Positions 51,953-60,818 of a DNA stretch of 64,000 nucleotides are shown here, piece by piece (the first letter of the stretch is position 1; each line of letters opens with the position of its first letter). The stretch spans positions 1 through 64,000 of the forward strand of contig CADACW010000006.1 in assembly GCA_902786565.1 (NCBI GenBank). The letters are read 5' to 3'. This DNA is from an uncultured Prevotellaceae bacterium (GTDB lineage: Bacteria; Bacteroidota; Bacteroidia; Bacteroidales; Bacteroidaceae). The position numbers and the translations under genes were made by a program. The notes below the pieces were generated by a model. The model was given only the letters and a program-made list of their open reading frames with translations, ran no database searches and was not told the origin of the DNA.

Positions 51953-52864
51953 TTACGATGGACTCTTGGTTTTCTTTTCCTGCATTTTGGCCTCGTTCCA
52001 GAGCTGGTCCATTTCCTCCAGGGTCATTTCGGTCAGTGGGCGGCCGGCGCGTATGCTGTGCTGCTCGATGTAGTTGAAGCGGCGTATGAATTTCTGGTTG
52101 GTCATCTCCAGGGCGTTGTCGGGGTTGAGGTGGTAGAGGCGGGCAGCGTTGATGATGGAGAAGAGCAGGTCGCCCAGTTCGGCCTCTCGGCTGGCCTTCA
52201 GTGCCGCCTTTTGCTGGTCGGTGGCGTCGTCGGGCAGTTGGCGCTTCAGCTCCTCCTGCAGTTCGCCCATTTCCTCGCTCACCTTCTGCCATACGTCCTC
52301 CTTCTGCTGCCAGTCGAACCCCACGTTGCGGGCCTTGTCCTGTATGCGGTAGGCCTTGATGAGCGATGGCAGCGATGCCGGCACTCCTGAGAGCACGGTC
52401 TTGTTGCCGTCCTTCTCGCGCAGCTTGATTTGCTCCCAGTTCTTGAGTACCTGTCCACTCGTCTCCGCCTTGGAAAATTCGTCGGTTGTCTTGTCGTCTT
52501 CAGGCACGTAGGGTAGGGGGCGTGGGTGGGGCTGGCCCATCTGGCTATGGTGGTAGACATGCGGATGTCGGAATATGAGTTTGTCGGCCTCGGTGTTGAG
52601 CACGTCGGCAATGTCGTAGAGTCCCTGCTCACGGGCAATCATGGCGTAGAAGCAGGTGTGCATGAGCACGTCGCCCAGTTCCTTCATCATGTCGTGGGTG
52701 TCGCCGCGCATGATGGCGTCGCACAGTTCAAAGGTCTCCTCTATGGTGTTGGGCCGCAGGCTCTCGTTGGTCTGCTTCTTGTCCCAGGGGCATTTCTGCC
52801 GCAGTTCGTCCAGCACGTCGAGCAGCCTTGCGAAGGCCTGCATTTGTTCTTCTCTTGTATGCAT
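51953..52864 (-). CDS. mazG: Nucleoside triphosphate pyrophosphohydrolase MazG
   Basis: A 303-residue protein with two MazG repeats: RQKCPWDKKQTNESLRPNT with EETFELCDAI, and KARNVGFDWQQKEDVWQKV with EEMGELQEEL. The metal-binding ExxE motifs are visible in both. A Pro-rich insertion of about 35 residues (HPRPLPYVPEDDK) separates them. It hydrolyses NTPs to NMPs in house-cleaning and stringent-response control. The start at 52864 is fixed by the promoter 25 bases upstream. Confidence 0.93.
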   Translation of the reverse strand: MHTREEQMQAFARLLDVLDELRQKCPWDKKQTNESLRPNTIEETFELCDAIMRGDTHDMMKELGDVLMHTCFYAMIAREQGLYDIADVLNTEADKLIFRHPHVYHHSQMGQPHPRPLPYVPEDDKTTDEFSKAETSGQVLKNWEQIKLREKDGNKTVLSGVPASLPSLIKAYRIQDKARNVGFDWQQKEDVWQKVSEEMGELQEELKRQLPDDATDQQKAALKASREAELGDLLFSIINAARLYHLNPDNALEMTNQKFIRRFNYIEQHSIRAGRPLTEMTLEEMDQLWNEAKMQEKKTKSPS

Positions 52865-52888
52865 AATATAAAGATGTGCGTATTTTCT

Positions 52889-52897
52889 GCAAAGGTA
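52889..52897 (-). promoter_or_regulatory. -7 box of the mazG/lipoprotein/rnz operon
   Basis: TACCTTTGC on the minus strand, 24 bases before the ATG at 52864. Confidence 0.65.
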
Positions 52898-52970
52898 GGA
52901 AGAAAAAATGAAATAGCCAAATTCTTCACAATTTTTCATAAAACGGTGTGTGTTATTTCGGCCTATTTGT

Positions 52971-52979
52971 TACCTTTGC
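52971..52979 (+). promoter_or_regulatory. -7 box of the metallophosphoesterase gene
   Basis: TACCTTTGC, 20 bases before the ATG at 53000. It faces away from the mazG promoter 74 bases to the left. Confidence 0.65.
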
Positions 52980-52999
52980 ACCACTGTTTAAGGTAGAAG

Positions 53000-54103
53000 A
53001 TGAAATATATGTGGATGATCCTGTTTCTTTTGCTGCCCGTTCTGGGCCTTGTCTACGTGGGCTGGCACGTGTGGACGCTGGTGCCTCTGCCGCGGCTGTT
53101 CCGTGGTGTCCTTGTCGGCGTCGGCGTCCTGGCGTTCCTGCTGATGTTCCTGAACCTTGGCCGTGTCATTGACCGTCTGCCGCTGTCGGTGGCTCGCCTG
53201 TGCTACGACGTGGGCAACTCCAGCATCTTCGTGTTGCTCTATCTGGTCATCCTCTTCTTGGTGCTCGACCTGGGGCGGCTGCTCCATCTGGTGCCTGGGG
53301 CGTGGCTCCGCCAGAACACCTACGTCTCCATACTGGTGGCCGTGGGCATGTTCATGGTGTTTCTCCTGGGCAACATCTATTATTATAATAAGGTGCGCGT
53401 CGAGCTTCAGCTCACCACCGCCAAGCCGCTGGCCCGGCCCCTGCGTCTGGTCATGGCCACCGACCTGCACTTGGGCTATCACAACCCGCGCCACGAGCTG
53501 GCCCGCTGGGTGGATATGATCAATGGCGAAGAGCCCGACGTGATACTGATTGCGGGCGACATCATCGACATGAGCATGCGCCCGCTCGTCGAGGAGCGTA
53601 TGGCCGAGGAGTTCCGCAGGCTGAAGGCGCCCGTCTACGCCTGTCTTGGCAACCACGAGTACTACACGGGCGAGCCCCTGGCGCAGCAGTTCTACCGCGA
53701 TGCGGGCATCCGTCTTCTGCAGGACAGCTGCACCGTGACCCCCGAGGGGCTGCTCCTTGTGGGGCGCGACGACCGCACCAACCCTCACCGCAAGGCGCTC
53801 CGCAAGCTGCTGAAGGACAGCGGCCTCGACACGTCGGCCCATTATGTCATCGTGCTCGACCACCAGCCCTACCATTTGGAGCAGGCCGAGCAGGCGGGTG
53901 TCGATTTCCAGTTGAGCGGCCACACCCACCGCGGCCAGGTATGGCCCATTTCGTGGATTACCGACCGCATCTACGAGTGCTCTTTCGGCCCCTGGCAGCG
54001 CGGCCATACGCGCTATTATGTCTCTTCGGGCCTTGGCATCTGGGGCGGCAAGTTCCGCATTGGCACCCAGTCGGAGTATGTCGTGGCTACGCTGCAGCCA
54101 TAG
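53000..54103 (+). CDS. Membrane metallophosphoesterase (YkuE-like)
   Basis: A 367-residue protein with four N-terminal membrane helices (residues about 3-130), then a calcineurin-like phosphoesterase: ATDLHLGYHN (Asp, His), IAGDIIDM, LGNHEYYTG (Asn-His), and LSGHTHRGQVWP (two His). The metal site is complete. Relatives cleave phosphodiesters of membrane lipids or UDP-diacylglucosamine; the substrate here is unknown. Confidence 0.9.
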   Translation: MKYMWMILFLLLPVLGLVYVGWHVWTLVPLPRLFRGVLVGVGVLAFLLMFLNLGRVIDRLPLSVARLCYDVGNSSIFVLLYLVILFLVLDLGRLLHLVPGAWLRQNTYVSILVAVGMFMVFLLGNIYYYNKVRVELQLTTAKPLARPLRLVMATDLHLGYHNPRHELARWVDMINGEEPDVILIAGDIIDMSMRPLVEERMAEEFRRLKAPVYACLGNHEYYTGEPLAQQFYRDAGIRLLQDSCTVTPEGLLLVGRDDRTNPHRKALRKLLKDSGLDTSAHYVIVLDHQPYHLEQAEQAGVDFQLSGHTHRGQVWPISWITDRIYECSFGPWQRGHTRYYVSSGLGIWGGKFRIGTQSEYVVATLQP

Positions 54104-54176
54104 TTTTACCTTCGAGTCTTTGCAAAAAACGTAAAGCCATCACGTCGGTTTTTTCCGTTCTTTTCATAGTGCAGGA

Positions 54177-54260
54177 CCCCCCCCCTCAAAAGATAAGTGC
54201 CACTTATCTCCGAGATAAAAGGCACTTATCTCCGAGATAAGTGGCACTTATCTCTAAGGC
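54177..54260. repeat. REP-like palindromic cluster 3 (inverted order)
   Basis: A C-tract (54177-54185), then palindromic units GATAAGTGCCACTTATC, GATAAAAGGCACTTATC and GATAAGTGGCACTTATC with CTCCGA(G) linkers, then TAAGGCGGG at the right end. Reverse-complemented it has the order of clusters 1 and 2. Beyond the tract (54120-54176, reversed) an A-tract with CCGACG stands where the others have YGACAAA. It sits between the convergent ends of the metallophosphoesterase and CotH genes, so it may also stop transcription both ways. Confidence 0.8.
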
Positions 54261-54300
54261 GGGTTCGTCCTGCCTTTTGGAAATGTAATAAAAAATGATT

Positions 54301-57300
54301 TTATTCCTTGATGAACTTGCAGATGGCGGTGCGCCCGTCGGGGGCGGTGACCATGGCCACGTAGGCACCGGCATTGAGGTGGCCCACGGGTAAGATGGCC
54401 GCCGACTGGGCCGTGGCGGTCAGAATGGACTGGCCGGCCATGTTGGCGATGCGCACGCTGAAGGTGCCACCGGCTGTGCCGCCCACCAGCAGCGAGCCGT
54501 CAGCATAGCTTACTCTCAGGCCGTTATGCCCGTCGTGAGCGGCCATCAGGTCGCCGATGCCGCCGGTGGCCATCTGGTCCACAGGCGTCACGTAGCTCGA
54601 CGTCAGGTTAGGCATTGCAATGGTGGGCACGTTCATCGTGAAGACATTGTCGGCGCCGTCGGGATAGCGTCCGGCAGTCTCGTCGGCTTTCATCGGGCCG
54701 TAGGTCAGCCGGTCGGTCCAGGTGCCGTCGGCGGCGGTGAGCAGCACGTCGCCGCCCTCGGCCGCCAGCTTGAACGGGGCGTGCAGCTGGGACAGGGGCT
54801 CCAGCTTGTCGCACCACACCACGAGGTGGCCATGGGCAGGGATGACGGCAGAGCCGAACTGGTACTTCTGTGGCTTGTCGGGGTCGTCGGAGAGATACAT
54901 GCCCTGGATGTCGATGTCGTCGTCGGTGGCGTTGTACAGTTCAACCCAGTCGTTGCGCTTGAAGTATTCGTTGACGTGGATGCCGTTGGCGGCACTCACC
55001 TCGTTGATGCGAACCGCCGGAGAGGCTTTTGAGGCGGCAGGGGCGAAGGTGGCCGTCAGGCTGATGCTGGTGCCTGCCGGCAGGGTGATGGCAGGCTCGT
55101 TGGAGACCACCGTTGAGCCCCTCTTCCAGCAGACGAAAGTGTAGCCCGCCGGAGCCTTGGCCTCCAGTTGTGCCGCTGCGAAGAGATGTCCCTTGAAGTT
55201 GGCGTAGGGCACGGCCATGCCGCCCACCAGCAGCGTTGCGCCCTCGGTGTCGGCCTTCAGCGTGACGGTCTGTCGGGTGGTGGAGCCCAGTTGCATCTGT
55301 GCAAACTGCTTCATATAGTTCGTCATCTTGTCCGAGCGCCCCTTCAGCTTGTCCTTGATGACCCTGGCGGCGCGGTCGGGGTCGTGGCCGTCGTTGATGC
55401 CCTGCTGCTTCATCAGTTGCGTCATGGGCTGCACCTTGGCCAGCAGCTCGTCCACAATCTTTCCGGCCTGCGTCGGCTCGAACACGCTGCCCGCCACGAT
55501 GCAGAAGGTGTCGATGAACTTGCGGCGGTAGCCGGCGTGTTCCAGCAGATTGAGGAAGAAGCCGATGAAGTCGGTGTCCTTGAACTGCCAGATATAGTTG
55601 AAGGGATTGTCGCCGATGCCGGTCTTGTTGGTGGCGAAAGCATAGTCCAGATCGAAGCTGACGAAGCGGTAGCGGCCGTCCAGCCGGCTGCGATAGCCCT
55701 TGACGTTGTTGTCGGGCCAGTCGTCGTTGAAGAGGAAGATGGTGATGGCCATATAGTTGGTGAACTCGTCGATGTCGAGCAGCGTCTTCAGCTCGTCGTA
55801 GGCTCCTTCGCGGTTGATGTCCTTGCCCAGCGCGAAGATGCGCTGCAGGGCGTCGTCGTCGCCATTCTTCATCACGAAGTTCTCGAAGGCGTCCAGCTCC
55901 TCGTCGTCGTAGCCCCAGTTGGCATAGGCAAACTTGTCGTTGTTCACCTCCCTGAGGTTGAACACGCCGCGCAGTTCGCCGTTGACGTACTCTACGACCG
56001 GCACATACGACTGTACATCGACGTCCATTCCCGAGCGTTGGATGATGGTCTCCAGTGCGGGGTCCATGAAGCGTGCGTTGTTTGACCACACATCGTTGCC
56101 GCCGTTGCGCACCAGCACGGCCTTGTTGCGGATATAGGGTTTCTGCGGGAAGAAACTGAAGTCGAAGCGGTTCATCCCGTCGAACATCTTGTGGCTCTTC
56201 AGCTTGAACGAGCGGTAGCGCTGCTGGCGTGTCCACCCGCCGCTGACGCTGATGTTCACGTCCTGGTTGAACAGCATCGAGCCCTCCGGCGACAGATAGC
56301 TGAAGTTCACCGGGCGGTCCCAGTCCTGGTTGTAGTTTCTGGGGTAGTCCTGCCCGTTTCCAGTCTTGCCGTTGGTGCCGTCGCCGTCGCAGTCTATGCC
56401 CGTCTTCGGGTCGGTGAAGTAGTGCTTGTCGCCCACAATGCTGACAATGGGCAGTGTGTAGTTGTTGCTGGTCTTGATATAGCTGCGGCTGACGGGCACG
56501 CTGGGCAGGTAGCCGTCCTTGAACAGGCGCACGCTGAGGTTGGTGGTCTTGCTGAAGGTGAACTGTCCGTCGGTGCTGCGCAGCGATGTCTGCTCAGGCT
56601 CTGCCGACTGTGTGTTCAGCTGCCACGAGATGTCGTCGAAGTAGAAGTTGTTGTCCTTGCGGTCCACGTTCAGGTTGAAGGCAATGGTCTGCATGTCCTC
56701 CACGGTCTCCTGGCCTCCCCACCACCATCCGCCTTGCTTGCCCACCTGGTCGTCGGTGATGGTGCCCTCGTAGGTGATTTCCTGCCACTGTGTGGTCACG
56801 TTGTAGCTGCCGTCCAGTATGCTGTAGAATATATAGTTGTGGGGTGTGGTGTGCGTCTGAGTGGTCATGCGTGCGGCCTTGTCGGCCCTCACCTTGAAGC
56901 TGAAGCGGTATTTCTCGCCCGAGCGCCAGACGTGGCCGGGGGTGTAGACAAAGAGCTGTGCGTCGTACTCATTTTGTGCGCTGGCCGAGGCGTGTATGCG
57001 CAGTCCGCGTGAGCCGTTATAGCCCACGCCGTCGACGATACGCTCTGCGTCGCCGCTGCCCCCGGCATCGCTGCTGATTAGGCAGGTGGCGTCGTCGCCC
57101 TCGCAGTCGCCGTTCACCACAAACTCCTTCCACGGGCTGACGGGGGTGTCGTCCGAGGTGGGCGCCTGCGGTGTGCTGCCGTCGGTGGTGTACATCAGGG
57201 TGGCCCCTTCGGGAATGTCGACGCTGACGTGCAGCGTGCCGTCGAACAGGCGGCTGTCCTGACTCACCACGGGTGCGCCGAGCCGCTGGGTGGCAAAGGC

Positions 57301-57750
57301 GGCCGTGGCGTTGGTCTGTCCCGGCGTGGCTTCGGCCGTCCATCCCCATTCGTTGCCGCCGTCGGCCTTTCTGGCCCATGCCGTGCGGCTGATGGCGGTG
57401 GGGTAGGAGGCACTGCAGAGCTGGCCGTTGCCGTCGCTCAGGATGATGGTGCCGCCGTCGCAGTCCAGCTTGAAGGGTGCCTGTGTGGCCTTGATGTCGT
57501 TAGAGCCGAGCCACACCACCCTGAACCCCTTTGCCGGCACGCTGCCCATGTCTGCCGGCATCTGCCAGCGCGTCAGGTCAGCGGCATCGTCGGTCAGGTA
57601 GAGCCCGCCCAGGTCCACGGCCTTGTCGCCGGGGTTGTAGAGTTCAATCCAACTGTCGAAATTGCAGGCGGGGCTCATTTCCACCCCCACGTTGGCTGCC
57701 ATCAGTTCGTTGATGACCAGCACCGCTGTTGCTAATGTTGAAGCTGTCAT
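54301..57750 (-). CDS. Giant CotH-kinase/lamin-tail-domain protein with T9SS sorting domain
   Basis: An 1149-residue protein. Order: lamin-tail domain 1 (about residues 11-135, VINELMAANVG, SWIELYNPG); start of a chitobiase C-terminal domain (GATLMYTTDGSTP); a CBM4/9-type jelly roll (about 205-395, FVVNGDCEGDD to NNFYFDDISWQL) inserted in it; its completion (TTNLSVRLFKDGYLPS); a CotH-like kinase domain (about 430-790); lamin-tail domain 2 (about 905-1040); and a C-terminal T9SS sorting fold (SVRIANMAGQSIL to AYVAMVTAPDGR). It is likely displayed at the surface. The N-terminus MTASTLATAVLVINEL is short and lacks a basic signal-peptide n-region, so export is unclear. Function unknown; polysaccharide binding is likely. 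Confidence 0.85.
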   Translation of the reverse strand: MTASTLATAVLVINELMAANVGVEMSPACNFDSWIELYNPGDKAVDLGGLYLTDDAADLTRWQMPADMGSVPAKGFRVVWLGSNDIKATQAPFKLDCDGGTIILSDGNGQLCSASYPTAISRTAWARKADGGNEWGWTAEATPGQTNATAAFATQRLGAPVVSQDSRLFDGTLHVSVDIPEGATLMYTTDGSTPQAPTSDDTPVSPWKEFVVNGDCEGDDATCLISSDAGGSGDAERIVDGVGYNGSRGLRIHASASAQNEYDAQLFVYTPGHVWRSGEKYRFSFKVRADKAARMTTQTHTTPHNYIFYSILDGSYNVTTQWQEITYEGTITDDQVGKQGGWWWGGQETVEDMQTIAFNLNVDRKDNNFYFDDISWQLNTQSAEPEQTSLRSTDGQFTFSKTTNLSVRLFKDGYLPSVPVSRSYIKTSNNYTLPIVSIVGDKHYFTDPKTGIDCDGDGTNGKTGNGQDYPRNYNQDWDRPVNFSYLSPEGSMLFNQDVNISVSGGWTRQQRYRSFKLKSHKMFDGMNRFDFSFFPQKPYIRNKAVLVRNGGNDVWSNNARFMDPALETIIQRSGMDVDVQSYVPVVEYVNGELRGVFNLREVNNDKFAYANWGYDDEELDAFENFVMKNGDDDALQRIFALGKDINREGAYDELKTLLDIDEFTNYMAITIFLFNDDWPDNNVKGYRSRLDGRYRFVSFDLDYAFATNKTGIGDNPFNYIWQFKDTDFIGFFLNLLEHAGYRRKFIDTFCIVAGSVFEPTQAGKIVDELLAKVQPMTQLMKQQGINDGHDPDRAARVIKDKLKGRSDKMTNYMKQFAQMQLGSTTRQTVTLKADTEGATLLVGGMAVPYANFKGHLFAAAQLEAKAPAGYTFVCWKRGSTVVSNEPAITLPAGTSISLTATFAPAASKASPAVRINEVSAANGIHVNEYFKRNDWVELYNATDDDIDIQGMYLSDDPDKPQKYQFGSAVIPAHGHLVVWCDKLEPLSQLHAPFKLAAEGGDVLLTAADGTWTDRLTYGPMKADETAGRYPDGADNVFTMNVPTIAMPNLTSSYVTPVDQMATGGIGDLMAAHDGHNGLRVSYADGSLLVGGTAGGTFSVRIANMAGQSILTATAQSAAILPVGHLNAGAYVAMVTAPDGRTAICKFIKE

Positions 57751-57772
57751 ATTCTGGTTTTGCTTTGTTGGC

Positions 57773-57781
57773 GCAAAGTTA
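57773..57781 (-). promoter_or_regulatory. -7 box of the CotH gene
   Basis: TAACTTTGC on the minus strand, 22 bases before the ATG at 57750; it leaves no room for a longer signal peptide upstream of that ATG. Confidence 0.6.
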
Positions 57782-57910
57782 GTGCAAATCCCAGGAAGTG
57801 CCTTTGCTACTTATATTTATATTGTTTCGCGTACATTGTTTCCCGCTGCTTTGTGACAATAGTGAAAGAAAATGAAACATCTGGAGGGGGTGCTTGTGCC
57901 GATTACTTTG

Positions 57911-57919
57911 TAATTTTGT
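57911..57919 (+). promoter_or_regulatory. -7 box of the xylan locus
   Basis: TAATTTTGT, 30 bases before the ATG at 57950, facing away from the CotH promoter. The following four genes lie 20-32 bases apart on the same strand and may be one transcript. Confidence 0.55.
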
Positions 57920-57949
57920 GGCGTAAACAAACTTTCAGCCCCAAAAACT

Positions 57950-59440
57950 ATGAAAAAATCGCTGTTACTTCTGCCCTTTCTGGCAATGATGATTGGCTGC
58001 ACTCCCGTCGAGAAGTCGGCCGACAACCCCGTGCTCACCATCGAGGGAGGCAAGATTCAAGGTGTCGCTGCCGAGAACCCTGGCGTGATGGTCTATCGTG
58101 GCATCCCATACGCCGCACCTCCCATTGGCGACCTGCGCTGGAGGGAGCCCCAGCCCGTGGTGGCCTGGGACACGGTGCGCCTCTGCGACAAGTTCGGACA
58201 TCCCGGCTATCAGGCTGTCCACTATCCCGGCTTCTACGCCTCGGAGTGGGGCTATGGCGACGAGGCCCCCTACAGTGAGGACTGCCTCTATCTGAACGTC
58301 TGGACCAAGGCCCCCGGACAGGTGGACCGCAAGCTGCCCGTGGCCCTGTGGATTCACGGCGGCGGCTACCGCGAAGGGTGGGGGTCGGAGCCTGAGTTCG
58401 ACGGACAGGAGTGGGCCTCGAAAGACGTGGTGCTCGTCTCCATCAACTACCGTCTCGGCATCTTCGGCTTTATGACCTATCCCGAACTGTCGGCCGAAAG
58501 CCCCGACCACGTCAGCGGCAACTACGGCATACTGGACCAGATACAGTCGCTGCGCTGGATTAAGGCCAACATCGCCCAATTTGGCGGCGACCCCGACAAT
58601 GTGACCATCTTTGGCCAGAGTGCCGGTGCCGGCAGCGTGCGCACCCTCTGCGAGAGTCCGCTGGCCCGTGGCCTCTTCCACAAAGCCGTCATTATGAGTG
58701 GCGGCGGCATCAATGTGCCCGCCAAGGAGGGCCAGGAGGCCAAGCCCGCCACCCCGGTAAACCGCTTCTTCAACTACAACCCCACGCTGGCTGAGAGCGA
58801 GGCCGAGACCAAGAAGGTGATGGACTGGGCCGGCCTGACCGACCTGGAGAAGCTGCGCCACGCCTCGACCGAAATCATGTACACTGTAGGCCAGCTCTAC
58901 AACATGGTCACCAAGAACGATGTCTTCCTGATGCAGCGGCCCATCGTCGACGGCTACGTCTGCACCAAGACTTTCGACGAGGCCACCCGCCAGGGCACCA
59001 TCGCCGACGTGCCATATATGATTGGCTACACGCTGAACGACATGGGGGCTATGGGCCCCGGCATTGCCGAGTTCTGCAAAGTGCGTCAGGAAAAAGGCGG
59101 CAAGGCGTGGGCCTACGAGTTTGCGCGACCCCTGCCCGATGACGGCCGGCACCCCGACATCACCAACCGCCTGAAGGGTGCCTTCCACTCCAGCGACCTC
59201 TGGTTTGTGTTCAAGAGCCTGAAGCACTGCTGGCGCCCCTGGACGCAGGGCGACTGGGACCTCTCGGAGAAGATGCTCACCGCCTGGACCAACTTTGCCA
59301 AGTATAGCGACCCCAACGGCCAGGACGGCACAGCCCTGGGCTGGGCACCGTGCACCGCCGAGGCTCCCCTGTTCATGCTCTTCAAACTCGACGCCAATGA
59401 TGCCGAGGCATCGGAGATGGGCGAGCCAATCCTGCCATAA
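57950..59440 (+). CDS. Type B carboxylesterase, lipoprotein
   Basis: A 496-residue protein: lipoprotein signal MKKSLLLLPFLAMMIGC, then the carboxylesterase/cholinesterase fold with YRGIPYAAPPIGDLRW, SEDCLYLNVW, IHGGGYREG (oxyanion hole), and FGQSAGAGSV with nucleophile Ser224. In this locus it probably removes acyl or aryl esters from xylan side chains. It is the first gene of the glycan cluster. Confidence 0.9.
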   Translation: MKKSLLLLPFLAMMIGCTPVEKSADNPVLTIEGGKIQGVAAENPGVMVYRGIPYAAPPIGDLRWREPQPVVAWDTVRLCDKFGHPGYQAVHYPGFYASEWGYGDEAPYSEDCLYLNVWTKAPGQVDRKLPVALWIHGGGYREGWGSEPEFDGQEWASKDVVLVSINYRLGIFGFMTYPELSAESPDHVSGNYGILDQIQSLRWIKANIAQFGGDPDNVTIFGQSAGAGSVRTLCESPLARGLFHKAVIMSGGGINVPAKEGQEAKPATPVNRFFNYNPTLAESEAETKKVMDWAGLTDLEKLRHASTEIMYTVGQLYNMVTKNDVFLMQRPIVDGYVCTKTFDEATRQGTIADVPYMIGYTLNDMGAMGPGIAEFCKVRQEKGGKAWAYEFARPLPDDGRHPDITNRLKGAFHSSDLWFVFKSLKHCWRPWTQGDWDLSEKMLTAWTNFAKYSDPNGQDGTALGWAPCTAEAPLFMLFKLDANDAEASEMGEPILP

Positions 59441-59460
59441 TAAACCAACTCCCACCGACA

Positions 59461-60786
59461 ATGAAGAAAACCACCGTGATAGCAGCCCTGGCGGCTTGCA
59501 GCCTCAGTCTGCAGGCCGCCACGCCTTGGACCAAGGGTGCCTTTGAGACAGGCCAGTACCGCAACATCTTTGTCGAGATGGGCTATGAGCCGGCCGCCGT
59601 CCAGGCCAAACTGGCCGAAGTGTTCAACGACGTGTTCCGTGGCCCCAACAAAGTCTACTTTGAGGTGGGCGACTCGATGGGCTACGTCTCCGACATCAAG
59701 AACCACGATGCCCGCACCGAGGGCATGTCATACGGCATGATGGTGGCCGTGCAGTTTGGCGAGAAGGACATCTTCGACCGCCTGTGGCGCTGGAGCAAGC
59801 ACTATATGCAGCACCGTGACGGCCCGCGCAAGGGCTACTTCGCCTGGAGCTGCAAGACCGACGGCACCCACAATGCCGAAGGGGCAGCCAGCGACGGCGA
59901 GCTCTACTTCATCACCGCCCTCATCTTTGCCTCAAACCGCTGGGGCAACGGCACAGGCATCGACTACAGGGCCGAGGCACAGCACATACTGGACTGCATA
60001 CAGCCGCGAGAGTACACGCCAGAGCCCAGGCCGGGCTTCGGACCGGCGAATGGCCCTTGGAATCGTCAACCGTCAGATGGTAAAGCGAAAATGTATCTCA
60101 TCGACCCCGCGACGAAGCTCATCACCTTCACCCCCGACGGCTTTGGCCAGCGTTTCACCGACCCCAGCTACCACATACCCGCCTTCTATGAGGTGTGGGC
60201 CAAATGGGCCGACGACGGGCGGGCCGAATTCTGGCAGGCCTGTGCCGATGCCAGCCGCGCCTATCTGCACAAAGCCATCCACCCCGCCACTGGCCTCAAT
60301 CCCGACCAGAGCAACTACGACGGCACGCTGATGCCCGGCTGGGGCAACCGCCCCAACGGCGGCGCCAACTTCCGCTACGACTCCTGGCGCGTGCCCATGA
60401 ACATCGCCCTCGACTATGAGTGGAGCTGCGCCGACGGCCAGTGGCAGCGCCAGTATGGCGAGACCATCCAAAACTTCTTCTACAGTCAGGGTGTCGACCG
60501 CTTTGTCGACCAGTACCGTGTGGACGGCTCACTGCCCGGTGAGGGCGAGATTCTGCCTGCCGGCGGATTCCGCAAGTTGCGCCACAGCATAGGCCTCGTG
60601 GCCACGTTGGCCGCCGCCTCTGTGCTCTGCTCGCACGACAAGAGTCGCGAGTTTGTCAATGCCCTTTGGAACGCCAAGCACGAGCCCTTCGACGATGGCT
60701 ATTTCGATGCCTACTACGACGGCCTGCTGCGCCTCTTCGCCTTCATGCACCTGAGCGGCAACTACCGCGTCATCTGCCCGCAATAG
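59461..60786 (+). CDS. Glycoside hydrolase family 8 enzyme (xylanase/oligoxylanase)
   Basis: A 441-residue exported enzyme: signal MKKTTVIAALAACSLSLQA, and the GH8 catalytic acid Glu87 in ARTEGMSYGMM. Further GH8 features are KDIFDRLWRWSKHYM, the DGELYF segment (a candidate base Asp), and WRVPMNIALDYEW. Family 8 includes xylanases and reducing-end xylose-releasing oligoxylanases as well as endoglucanases; the neighbouring esterases and GH3 favour xylan. The start is clear. Confidence 0.92.
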   Translation: MKKTTVIAALAACSLSLQAATPWTKGAFETGQYRNIFVEMGYEPAAVQAKLAEVFNDVFRGPNKVYFEVGDSMGYVSDIKNHDARTEGMSYGMMVAVQFGEKDIFDRLWRWSKHYMQHRDGPRKGYFAWSCKTDGTHNAEGAASDGELYFITALIFASNRWGNGTGIDYRAEAQHILDCIQPREYTPEPRPGFGPANGPWNRQPSDGKAKMYLIDPATKLITFTPDGFGQRFTDPSYHIPAFYEVWAKWADDGRAEFWQACADASRAYLHKAIHPATGLNPDQSNYDGTLMPGWGNRPNGGANFRYDSWRVPMNIALDYEWSCADGQWQRQYGETIQNFFYSQGVDRFVDQYRVDGSLPGEGEILPAGGFRKLRHSIGLVATLAAASVLCSHDKSREFVNALWNAKHEPFDDGYFDAYYDGLLRLFAFMHLSGNYRVICPQ

Positions 60787-60818
60787 ATTAAGCCTACCAA
60801 ATTCAACAAATTACTGCC

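Noticed and set aside
57965-59461. 498-codon open frame on the minus strand
   Set aside because: Mirror of the carboxylesterase gene, which has an intact catalytic motif and signal.
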